DNA of 23,277 nt from a virus, in the IMG/VR virus record IMGVR_UViG_3300021178_000045, positions 1 through 23,277 of that record. One strand, written 5' to 3'. The notes below the pieces were generated by a model. The model was not told the origin of the DNA, made no database searches, and worked only from the letters and a program-made list of their open reading frames with translations. The translations under genes were made by a program, and so were the position numbers. Each line of letters starts with the position of its first letter. Positions within the stretch are counted from its first letter, which is position 1. Of the stretch, positions 1-5,793 are shown in pieces.

Positions 1-158
1 TCCGTCTCTTTTTTGAGAACTTCCAAGGCTTCATCAATACATTTGTTTTCGATCAATTGTCTAGCTCGCTGGACTTTCTCACGCAAAGCGAGAATCACAT
101 TCGCCATGTGAGAATACTCCTCGACAGTCAGCGTCGTATAGTGTTCAACATCCGTCAT
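1..158 (-). CDS. Partial helical protein of unknown function, cut by the window edge
   Basis: The first 52 residues of an ORF that runs off the left end of the window. It starts with ATG at 158, which overlaps the TGA stop of the endolysin gene (ATGA), so it is probably translated by coupling to that gene. The visible part is rich in Glu, Lys, Arg and Leu (MTDVEHYTTL, then a stretch such as VQRARQLIENK) and should form one or two amphipathic helices, perhaps a coiled coil. There is no membrane segment or signal peptide in the visible part. I do not recognise a family. Its position just after the endolysin could suit a lysis accessory gene, but nothing in the sequence proves that. Confidence 0.6.
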   Translation of the reverse strand, partial: MTDVEHYTTLTVEEYSHMANVILALREKVQRARQLIENKCIDEALEVLKKET

Positions 159-556
159 ACCGTGGCTGGAGCCGAATTCGGCTTGCCGTCGCCTTTGATC
201 CAGATCACCTCAGGAACATGGGCATCATCGGTTGAGACGTCCAGATGCACATGATGAGGCTTTCCATTCGTGTCAATGTAGATCCCATATCGCGTAATTC
301 CTACCTGAATCCCCGCTGAGATAATGCGATAGACCTCGTGGTCGTTTTCGACAACCAAATCAACAGCCAGTCCTTGAAGGTGCGCCGAGTCCGAAACTGC
401 TCCAACTGTTGATTCGTTTTGCGCCAATGTACGTAAGCCACTGGTGATTTGGAAAGGTATGCCTGCGATATGTCTAGCTTGATCGAGCTTCGCAACGAAG
501 GTTTCATCAAGGCCAACCACCTCCTCGGGTTTAAAGTAACGATATTCAGGCGGCAT
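155..556 (-). CDS. Endolysin, M15-family peptidoglycan peptidase
   Basis: 133 aa, zinc carboxypeptidase/endopeptidase of the peptidase M15 (D-Ala-D-Ala carboxypeptidase) fold. It should cut stem peptides of the host cell wall at lysis. Visible motifs: QITSGLRT (residues 37-43), SAHLQGLAVDL (57-67), and HHVHLD (101-106). From family knowledge the zinc ligands are His59, Asp66 and His104. No signal peptide or membrane segment is present, so release would need a holin or pore. The ORF is open further upstream to 664, but ATG 556 is chosen because AAAGGAG lies just upstream and the conserved domain begins there. It overlaps the zinc-ribbon ORF before it by 11 bases and the next ORF by ATGA. A virion-associated role is possible; free endolysin is more likely given its size and place. 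Confidence 0.88.
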   Translation of the reverse strand: MPPEYRYFKPEEVVGLDETFVAKLDQARHIAGIPFQITSGLRTLAQNESTVGAVSDSAHLQGLAVDLVVENDHEVYRIISAGIQVGITRYGIYIDTNGKPHHVHLDVSTDDAHVPEVIWIKGDGKPNSAPATV

Positions 557-707
557 TGGTATCTCCTTTGTGTATCCGGTTCGGCGGAATCTCAGGCTTA
601 CTCCAATCCTCGGAAATTTCCACAAGGCATTGAGGACATCGCCAAGACTGACCAAGAGACTCATTCTGCGTCATTTCCATCTCTGACTGACATTTCGGAC
701 ATTTCAT
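546..707 (-). CDS. Small zinc-ribbon protein, 53 aa
   Basis: 53 aa beginning MKCPKCQSEM with a second pair in WRCPQC, giving CxxC-x17-CxxC, the classic four-Cys zinc-ribbon layout. Its ATG (707) overlaps the TGA stop of the 59-aa gene (ATGA), and its 3' end overlaps the endolysin start by 11 bases, so it is embedded in a coupled string. The C-terminal half is hydrophilic and probably disordered. Zinc-ribbon mini-proteins are common in phages, but their function is mostly unknown; nucleic-acid binding or protein docking are the usual guesses. The reading frame is well supported by the motif and the coupling; the function is not. Confidence 0.75.
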   Translation of the reverse strand: MKCPKCQSEMEMTQNESLGQSWRCPQCLVEISEDWSKPEIPPNRIHKGDTNAA

Positions 708-883
708 TCGTTATGGGTAATACCCCTGAATTTTGGCTTTTCAGGAACTTTATGACCCATCTTTTCTGGCAATTTCAATCCCTTGGAAGCCTTATCAAAC
801 TCATTAACTACTTTTGGGCTAATCTCTCCACGTTCTTCCATTGCATGAAACTTACCGCGCTGAGCTTGCGATTTGTATGGCAT
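704..883 (-). CDS. Small conserved phage protein with MPYKSxxQRxxFHA start, 59 aa
   Basis: 59 aa starting MPYKSQAQRGKFHAMEERG. I recognise the N-terminal pattern from small basic proteins often found near phage structural or lysis genes (MPYKSxxQRxFxHA type); their role is not known to me. An AAGGAG site sits 7 bases before ATG 883. The rest is Lys- and Pro-rich and likely disordered. It follows the 75-aa gene by 17 bases and overlaps the zinc-ribbon gene by ATGA. No membrane segment, no Cys. Confidence 0.8.
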   Translation of the reverse strand: MPYKSQAQRGKFHAMEERGEISPKVVNEFDKASKGLKLPEKMGHKVPEKPKFRGITHNE

Positions 884-900
884 TAGTAACTCCTTTCTTA

Positions 901-1128
901 CTATTCTTCATATCGAAGTACTTTCTTAATACCCCAAGAATCAGGTCCATTATCCATAATCCGAATTCCATTGAATCGATGGTTTGGCATTGGCTGATCT
1001 GGCTTAGGACCTCCATCTGAATTCCGGCGCGGAGGATCAAGTTTATCTTGACCACCTCTCTGATCGGCTCCAGTCCCTAACCCTTTTCTGACGGTTTCTT
1101 CATCAATCTTATTTTGTTTCGTTTTCAT
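901..1128 (-). CDS. Hypothetical hydrophilic protein, 75 aa
   Basis: 75 aa, start MKTKQNKIDEETVRKGLGTG, highly charged, Pro/Gly/Asp/Arg-rich, with no membrane segment and no recognisable domain; probably largely disordered, with a short hydrophobic patch near the end (DSWGIKKVLRYEE). Its ATG overlaps the TAA of the preceding 58-aa gene (TAATG), and GGGAG lies 6-7 bases before the start, so initiation is well supported. It is part of a run of five tiny proteins leading into the endolysin. Function unknown. Confidence 0.7.
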   Translation of the reverse strand: MKTKQNKIDEETVRKGLGTGADQRGGQDKLDPPRRNSDGGPKPDQPMPNHRFNGIRIMDNGPDSWGIKKVLRYEE

Positions 1129-1304
1129 TAGGATCTCCCAAACTTATTGTCATAATAGTCGCACTGAATCGTAATGCCCGCTCGTTTCTTTATTTCAGGA
1201 AGTGTCGGTGGTCTAACTTCCTGCGATTTCAATGGTTCTGGTTTTGACACATAATTATCACCAATTGGATTGGGGTTTTTCTGGTTATCAGTCTGGGGTT
1301 TCAT
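1128..1304 (-). CDS. Hypothetical Pro-rich protein, 58 aa
   Basis: 58 aa, starting MKPQTDNQKNPNPIGDNY, hydrophilic and Pro/Lys/Asn-rich, ending in KKRAGITIQCDYYDNKFGRS. The ORF is open upstream to 1364, but GGAGG lies 5 bases before ATG 1304, which is therefore preferred. It overlaps the end of the 78-aa gene by 17 bases. Like its neighbours it begins with MKP and is rich in Pro and charged residues, which could mean old duplication or simply similar composition. No domain recognised. Confidence 0.68.
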   Translation of the reverse strand: MKPQTDNQKNPNPIGDNYVSKPEPLKSQEVRPPTLPEIKKRAGITIQCDYYDNKFGRS

Positions 1305-1524
1305 AAATTCCTCCATAGCGTCTAATTCTTTGTTGCGGTTGTCGTTCCAGCATATCCGGCGCACTCTGAATATCCGCTTTTGCCGCCTCTACTACGTTCG
1401 CAGGATTCTGAGGAAGTCCTGCTTGTTTGTCCTGGACTCCTAATGGCTGATACGTCCCTGATGGATCATGAAAAGTCGAGAAACCTTTACGTGCAAAACT
1501 AGGCTTGTTTGATGGGGGTTTCAT
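1288..1524 (-). CDS. Hypothetical hydrophilic protein, 78 aa
   Basis: 78 aa, start MKPPSNKPSFARKGFSTFHD, followed by a Gln/Pro/Ala-rich middle (NVVEAAKADIQ) and a basic end (QRIRRYGGIYETPD). An AAAGGAG site is placed well before ATG 1524. It is the first minus-strand gene after the plus-strand insert (1542-2092) and restarts the late operon toward the endolysin; no separate promoter for it is obvious, so it may depend on read-through from the genes above 2010. No domain recognised. Confidence 0.7.
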   Translation of the reverse strand: MKPPSNKPSFARKGFSTFHDPSGTYQPLGVQDKQAGLPQNPANVVEAAKADIQSAPDMLERQPQQRIRRYGGIYETPD

Positions 1525-1541
1525 ACGATCTCCTTTAGGCC

Positions 1542-1570
1542 TTGACAGTGCTGCACTTTGGTGCTACACT
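1542..1570 (+). promoter_or_regulatory. Sigma70-type promoter with extended -10
   Basis: Consensus -35 TTGACA (1542-1547), a 17-base spacer, and -10 TACACT (1565-1570) preceded by TGC, an extended -10 (TGn). Transcription would begin near 1577, only about 14 bases before the ATG at 1591. It is the best promoter I see in the window and the only one pointing in the plus direction, which supports the two plus-strand genes as an independently expressed cassette. Confidence 0.75.
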
Positions 1571-1572
1571 TA
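1547..1572. promoter_or_regulatory. Tandem 13-bp operator-like repeats inside the promoter
   Basis: Two adjacent 13-base units, AGTGCTGCACTTT (1547-1559) and GGTGCTACACTTA (1560-1572), agree at 10 of 13 positions. The first contains a perfect palindrome AGTGC-T-GCACT; the second is an imperfect version. They fill the spacer and the -10 element, so a bound protein would block RNA polymerase. The downstream gene carries a ribbon-helix-helix sequence, a family whose members (for example CopG) bind short pseudo-symmetric sites in their own promoters. Autorepression is an inference. Confidence 0.5.
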
Positions 1573-1590
1573 AATTGAGAGGAGAATCCA

Positions 1591-1911
1591 ATGACAAAAT
1601 TACCCAGAGTAATGGCGAACATTCCGAAAGACTTGTACAAGAAATTGAAAGAACGAACCAAAAAGGAGAAAACGACCATGTCCAAATTTATCGTCAAGCT
1701 TTTAAAAGCTTCCATGGTTCTTTTCATGTTTAGTCTCAATGCCTGTAAGCGTGATCCTGGAGGCAATGGAAGCACCAGTTTAATCACTGGCTCAACCCAG
1801 CCACCTCCTGTTATTTCAACAAGTCCAGTCACAAATCCCATTGCTCCCCCATGTACCATTTCCACTCAATGCACAAGTGATTACTCGTTTTGCTGGCAAG
1901 TCTGTAATTGA
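1591..1911 (+). CDS. Ribbon-helix-helix sequence fused in frame to a lipoprotein, 106 aa (short form 77 aa)
   Basis: From ATG 1591 (GAGGAG upstream) residues 4-40 read as a CopG/Arc-type ribbon-helix-helix: a short strand PRVMANIP, helix LYKKLKERTKKEK, turn TTM, helix SKFIVKLLK. The second helix runs straight into a hydrophobic core and a lipobox, SLNAC (Cys52), followed by a Pro/Thr/Ser-rich tail with four more Cys (PPPV, NPIAPPC, CTSDYSFCWQVC). A second ATG at 1678 with AAGGAG nine bases upstream would give a 77-aa protein starting MSKFIVKLLKAS, a textbook type II signal peptide with the lipid-modified Cys at 23. So the gene may make a cytoplasmic or membrane-tethered DNA-binding form and an exported lipoprotein. 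Known phage lipoproteins include o-spanins (Rz1) and superinfection-exclusion proteins; the short Pro-rich form could be either. The upstream SD-like bases also encode Lys and Glu, so dual starts are not proven. Confidence 0.72.
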   Translation: MTKLPRVMANIPKDLYKKLKERTKKEKTTMSKFIVKLLKASMVLFMFSLNACKRDPGGNGSTSLITGSTQPPPVISTSPVTNPIAPPCTISTQCTSDYSFCWQVCN

Positions 1912-1924
1912 AAGGAGATTCCAA

Positions 1925-2092
1925 ATGGAAAAACCAATCGGACAAATGACTTTCGGAGAAATATATTCGGAAATATGCTGGGTTCTATTCATTACTGGCT
2001 CATTGGTTCTCATTTTCGAAAATAGTCATATAGTCCTTTCGCTCCTAAAGCTCCTAGGACAGTTTCTCCTGCTTTTAATCCGTACTTTTTAG
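1925..2092 (+). CDS. Small membrane protein, 55 aa
   Basis: 55 aa, start MEKPIGQMTFGEIY, with AAAGGAG placed 7 bases before ATG 1925. One clear membrane segment spans about residues 14-31 (ICWVLFITGSLVLIF) and a second hydrophobic stretch fills the C-terminus (SLLKLLGQFLLLLI). It follows the lipoprotein gene by 13 bases and shares its promoter. Size and two hydrophobic segments would fit a holin-like or exclusion protein, but neither is shown. The last 83 bases overlap the convergent end of the 445-aa gene; the second hydrophobic stretch lies within that overlap and could partly reflect the opposite strand's coding, whereas the first segment and the ribosome site lie mostly outside it. Confidence 0.55.
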   Translation: MEKPIGQMTFGEIYSEICWVLFITGSLVLIFENSHIVLSLLKLLGQFLLLLIRTF

Positions 2093-3347
2093 CCAGTTCT
2101 GTAAATGCCTGTTGGTTACTAGCTATCCCATAAGCCTGATTTAATCCTATTCGCGTAGGCAACGTTCCAATTGGCAATTGTTTTCCTTGTAATAAAGGTT
2201 CTACGACTTGATTTAAAGTATTTGTTACTTTCTGAGCCGCTTGCGTTGCCTGAGCATAAATAGGTGTTATTTTTCCTTCTGGACTAAACTTTGGGATATC
2301 TCCATTAGCCATTTTTGTTGAAAGAAGTTGATGATAATCTGATAATTCTTGAGGCGTAAGATTAGTCCCATGTTGTCCAATACGATCATTGATTTGATTT
2401 ATGAGAGCCCCGGGATCATTTGGATATTTTGTTGGGACTGTTGAGGGAAGTGGCTGAGCTGCCCCTTGTCCTGATTCTGCTGGATAACTTAATTTTGGCC
2501 GCGTGAATGCTGGTGCATTAGGATTTTCGATGGGTTGATAAGTAGGACTACCTGATTGGATTGGCTGATATTTTATAGAATTTGGTTGTCGGCCAGTAAT
2601 TGGAATTCCTGCTGCTTGAGCATCTTCTGCTGATACACTACTTCCCCAACCACGTCCTTGAATTGCTGGGTGATTCGGATCACCAAACACATTATAAACA
2701 GATCGTTCAGTTCCACCAGGACCAAACTTGTCATTGTAGGCAAAAAGAGCATGAGGATCTCCCGTTTTGGCTCCTGGCTGAATTACTGGTAAATCCGGCT
2801 GTTGAACAGGGATATATTTTGGTTTGGAAAGCTGAGAAGGATATTGATATGGATTTTCATATTGAACTTTCCCAGCTGTTTCAGGAATGTCGTTAGAAAT
2901 ACCAGCTGCTTGATTTTGCATAGCATATTGTGGACTCAAATCTTTTGGTGTATTTGTAATGCCTGCCGCAACTGGATTGGTTGGATTGTATAAACCTTTC
3001 AGGCTCGTATAAGCCCCAAGAACTTCAGGACCAAGAGCTGGGATAGACCCCGCCACTACACCAACTCTTTGAATGGCATTACCAACATTTGGAAATCCAG
3101 CACTCGTTACTTTGCCGCCAAGATATCCTCCGGCTTCAGCAATATCGCCACCTACATTTTGTCTCATTTGAGTTAATTTATTGACTGGATTCATTGCTGC
3201 CGCTTGGCTTAAGGCAAATTTAGCAACATCCATTTGGCTAGAACCATCAGTAGGAGATTCTGCTGCTTGAAATGGTTGCGATGGATCAAAAGCTGGCTTA
3301 TTGCCAGGAGTAAATGGCTGACCTGGATCAAATGCAGGTTTATTCAT
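2010..3347 (-). CDS. Putative virion protein, Pro/Gln/Ala-rich, 445 aa
   Basis: No known domain recognised. The N-terminus has a tandem repeat, NKPAFDPGQPF then NKPAFDPSQPF. Residues about 45-120 are Gly/Ala/Val-rich and weakly hydrophobic (AGGYLGGKVTSAG, VGVVAGSIPALGPEVLGAY), the middle is Pro/Tyr/Gln-rich (QPDLPVIQPG, KYQPIQSGSPTYQPIE), and the C-terminus is helical, ending GALGAKGLYDYFRK. Start ATG 3347 is chosen over the upstream ATG 3380 because GGGA lies at a suitable distance and it overlaps the previous stop by only 8 bases. It is the last of three similar low-complexity genes placed after the fibre genes, where podoviruses often keep internal or ejected proteins; a membrane-active ejection protein is a guess. 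Its last 83 bases are overlapped by the plus-strand membrane-protein gene. Confidence 0.75.
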   Translation of the reverse strand: MNKPAFDPGQPFTPGNKPAFDPSQPFQAAESPTDGSSQMDVAKFALSQAAAMNPVNKLTQMRQNVGGDIAEAGGYLGGKVTSAGFPNVGNAIQRVGVVAGSIPALGPEVLGAYTSLKGLYNPTNPVAAGITNTPKDLSPQYAMQNQAAGISNDIPETAGKVQYENPYQYPSQLSKPKYIPVQQPDLPVIQPGAKTGDPHALFAYNDKFGPGGTERSVYNVFGDPNHPAIQGRGWGSSVSAEDAQAAGIPITGRQPNSIKYQPIQSGSPTYQPIENPNAPAFTRPKLSYPAESGQGAAQPLPSTVPTKYPNDPGALINQINDRIGQHGTNLTPQELSDYHQLLSTKMANGDIPKFSPEGKITPIYAQATQAAQKVTNTLNQVVEPLLQGKQLPIGTLPTRIGLNQAYGIASNQQAFTELAKKYGLKAGETVLGALGAKGLYDYFRK

Positions 3348-4569
3348 AATTTTTCCCATTCCAAGTATACGTATGACCATTTTGAACTACTGTATTTCCA
3401 TGTGGCCCTCCTTGTGAAGATTGATTTTGTCTAATTCCAATCGAAGGAACTGTTCCTTGCAAAATAGCATTCTTTACATTCTCGACATTCTGTTCATTGC
3501 CTTTTGCCATGACCCCTAGAAGATTATTCAGGTTCTGAAGTTTCTGCTGTTGGTAGGCAGGCGTATCTTTTGGTTGAGGAATGAGCGAACTAGCTAAAGC
3601 CTGAACTTCCCCAGCATTAAATCGATGAGAGAGAACCGTATTCAATCCAGTTGCTAAAGGAATCATCGAATTTTGCATATTGGCTGCTTGAGCCGACCCC
3701 AAACGACCGCCTGTTGCTCTGAACACTTCACCTTTGATATTTCCACCCAAACCAAGATTTGTCGGCATATTCTTTTGTAGATTTCCAGCCAAAACTTGTA
3801 AATCACGAATTTGCTGAGAATCCTGGCTTTGCTTGCTCACTTCTCCAGCCACTGTCTTTTTGACTTCCATCGGAATCTGCTGCTGAGCGTTCGCCAAAGA
3901 CTGTTGCTTTTCAGCTAATTCCGTCGGTTGCATTGCTACTTCATTGGCTGTCTTTTGATACGTCAACGGAGCTGTCTGAGCTTCCATGCCTGTTTTAAGG
4001 GCGTTCAATTGACCACCCAACATCTGTTGGTTTGCTTGCCCGAACTTGGAAGGACCATACATCCCAGCTGATTGTGTCATCTGTCCCGTCAAGTCCTGAA
4101 TCTTCTGACCATAACCTGCAAAGTCAGGATGGCCCATGCTTAAGCTTGTGTGAATCGTTCCTCCTGGCGACATTGGATCAATAGCTGGTTGGCCTCCATG
4201 CGGTGACTGAGTAGGTTGAGTTTGTCCAGCTGACTGCCCCTGCGACATATCGGAAACTGATGTCGGAGGCAGTGGCTGTTGGGCTTGGGTTGATGGTTGC
4301 TGAGATTGTTGACCGTTTCCGTAAAGCATATTGTAAAGAGCCGGACCCCCCTCTCCGAAAGCCGCCGCTTTTGTTCCCTGGATACGCAAATAATTTTCAA
4401 GTTCTTGTTGGCGAAGTTTATTATAAGTATCTCCTAAACCAATTGCGGAAGTCCCCATATATTGCTGAGCTTGTTGTTGACGATTAAGAGAGGAATCAAC
4501 AAGAGGGAATGGATTAACAGGTTCTACATATTGAGGATTTCTCTGTGGAATCTGAATTTGATCTGCCAT
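3340..4569 (-). CDS. Putative internal/ejected virion protein, Gln-rich, 409 aa
   Basis: Starts MADQIQIPQRNPQYVEPVNP with AGGAGG six bases before the ATG. Rich in Gln, Ser, Pro and Ala. Residues about 27-80 look helical (LNRQQQAQQYMG, YNKLRQQELENYLRI), followed by a Gln/Pro/Gly linker and a long helical region around 190-370 (ELAEKQQSLANAQQQIP, VMAKGNEQNVENVKNAIL). It ends in a short strand-like tail, HTYTWNGKNYE. No catalytic motif or membrane segment is visible. Gap of 8 bases after the 399-aa gene. Composition and place, between fibre genes and lysis genes, suit a podovirus internal virion protein, but there is no direct evidence. Confidence 0.78.
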   Translation of the reverse strand: MADQIQIPQRNPQYVEPVNPFPLVDSSLNRQQQAQQYMGTSAIGLGDTYNKLRQQELENYLRIQGTKAAAFGEGGPALYNMLYGNGQQSQQPSTQAQQPLPPTSVSDMSQGQSAGQTQPTQSPHGGQPAIDPMSPGGTIHTSLSMGHPDFAGYGQKIQDLTGQMTQSAGMYGPSKFGQANQQMLGGQLNALKTGMEAQTAPLTYQKTANEVAMQPTELAEKQQSLANAQQQIPMEVKKTVAGEVSKQSQDSQQIRDLQVLAGNLQKNMPTNLGLGGNIKGEVFRATGGRLGSAQAANMQNSMIPLATGLNTVLSHRFNAGEVQALASSLIPQPKDTPAYQQQKLQNLNNLLGVMAKGNEQNVENVKNAILQGTVPSIGIRQNQSSQGGPHGNTVVQNGHTYTWNGKNYE

Positions 4570-4577
4570 AAAGCCTC

Positions 4578-5777
4578 CTATAAACCTGCCGAATTTATCC
4601 CGTAATTAGAGGGATTATTATTTGATCCGTTGTAATAATTGGAACCCTGCGGAGGACCACCCCCGAAACCGCTACTTCCTCCTCCGCTACTACTTCCGCT
4701 CCCAAAAGCATTAACTCCACCACGACCTAAATTCAGAGCGGCATTGGCAAAATTCAATCCTGTTCCAATATCATTAATTAGACCATTGCGTTTACCATAC
4801 TGATTCAGATAATTATTATAGGCTGTCTGTTGACGCTGATACATATCCAAATTTTGGTTGTACTGAGTATTTGCAGCCTGATTCGCCAATCCAGAACTAA
4901 CATTCGCATTCTGAAGACCATACTGCTGACCCATTAACTGCTGATATTGATTGGCTGCATTGGCTGTTGAATTCTGATAGTTTTGGGCTGTTGTTTGAGC
5001 TAAGAAGTTCTGAAGTCCCTGATTCTGCTGAAGTGCAGCATTGGCCAATTGTGCCTGATAACCTGACGAATCCTGAGTCCTTCCGGCTTGGGCATTTTGT
5101 GCCTGAATTCCAGGCATGATGTACTTCTGGAAGTAATCAGCATTGGTCCCCTGAAGTTGACTTCCAAGTTGCTGCTGAAACTTCGTATTAGCTGTATTCT
5201 GGTATTCCTGCGTCTGTTGAAGAGCTTGCTGAACCTGGTAGGGATCTTGACCAGACGCAATCAAAGCCCCAAAATGGCTCTTTTCGTCCGCTGTGGCGTC
5301 ACGTCCTAATTGAGATTGAAAGATCCCGTTTACTTGATCTGCAAACTTAGGAGCTTGCTGAAGATACTGATTCTGCTGTTGCTGATAGATGTTCTGAGGT
5401 GTATTGGTCTGCTGTTGAAAATAAGCCGCTACTTGGGCATTCCCACCCGCCACGTTCGCAATATTGGGATCGGTTCCGACATAAGCAGGCGTTAATTGAT
5501 CCAATTCCTGTTGACTCGGATTACGCCCGAACGTTTTTTGGAACTGATTAAATGCATAGACTTGTGCCGCCTGTTGACCACCCCCTGCGCCACCCCATTG
5601 CGGTGGAGTTGTTAAAGGTGTTTGCCCAACCGGAACAGGAGCAATGCTAGCTGATGAATTCCCAGAAGAAGAATTCGTGGTATTGACCTGGCTAGAATCT
5701 CCTGGAAGTAACCCATTGAGTAGATTTCCACCACCATTTACTTGATTTTGTGAATTTGGTTGAAGTTGCATAACCAT
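4578..5777 (-). CDS. Gln/Asn-rich virion protein with two DUF4214-like segments, 399 aa
   Basis: Starts MVMQLQPNSQNQVNGGGNLL, GAGGAG nine bases upstream. After a Ser/Asn/Gly-rich head there are two related stretches: around residues 77-122 (FQKTFGRNPSQQELDQL) and 147-193 (FQSQLGRDATADEKSHFG, then SGQDPYQVQQALQQTQEYQ). These follow the DUF4214 pattern of an LGR-type turn, a helix, then a helix ending in S/T-x-E-Y/F, known from S-layer and haemolysin-like secreted proteins and some phage proteins. The rest is a Gln/Asn-rich helical region (QLMGQQYGLQN) and a Gly/Ser/Asn tail. No Cys and no membrane segment. Probably a virion component; function unknown. Confidence 0.78.
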   Translation of the reverse strand: MVMQLQPNSQNQVNGGGNLLNGLLPGDSSQVNTTNSSSGNSSASIAPVPVGQTPLTTPPQWGGAGGGQQAAQVYAFNQFQKTFGRNPSQQELDQLTPAYVGTDPNIANVAGGNAQVAAYFQQQTNTPQNIYQQQQNQYLQQAPKFADQVNGIFQSQLGRDATADEKSHFGALIASGQDPYQVQQALQQTQEYQNTANTKFQQQLGSQLQGTNADYFQKYIMPGIQAQNAQAGRTQDSSGYQAQLANAALQQNQGLQNFLAQTTAQNYQNSTANAANQYQQLMGQQYGLQNANVSSGLANQAANTQYNQNLDMYQRQQTAYNNYLNQYGKRNGLINDIGTGLNFANAALNLGRGGVNAFGSGSSSGGGSSGFGGGPPQGSNYYNGSNNNPSNYGINSAGL

Positions 5778-5793
5778 TTAAATCATCTCCTCT

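Noticed and set aside
449-886. Plus-strand 145-aa ORF opposite the endolysin, zinc-ribbon and 59-aa genes
   Set aside because: It mirrors three supported minus-strand genes, with no ribosome site or domain of its own.
852-1055. Minus-strand 67-aa ORF in another frame of the 75-aa gene
   Set aside because: Overlaps the supported 75-aa and 59-aa genes; no start signal and no domain.
1521-1865. Minus-strand ORF of 114 aa antisense to the RHH-lipoprotein gene, ending in an ATGA overlap with the 78-aa gene
   Set aside because: No ribosome site or domain; the opposite strand has a promoter, two good ribosome sites and a lipobox. The ATGA overlap is easily explained by chance.
1591-1911. Calling the lipoprotein an o-spanin (Rz1)
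   Set aside because: It is short, Pro-rich and lipid-anchored, but no i-spanin partner is visible and it is on the opposite strand from the endolysin.
1816-2013. Minus-strand ORF of 65 aa coupled by ATGA to the end of the 445-aa gene
   Set aside because: Antisense to both plus-strand genes; no recognisable protein features. It could be real if the plus cassette is not, but the balance favours the plus strand.
4578-5777. Diversity-generating retroelement target in the low-complexity genes
   Set aside because: No reverse transcriptase, template repeat or variable repeat pair was seen in the window.
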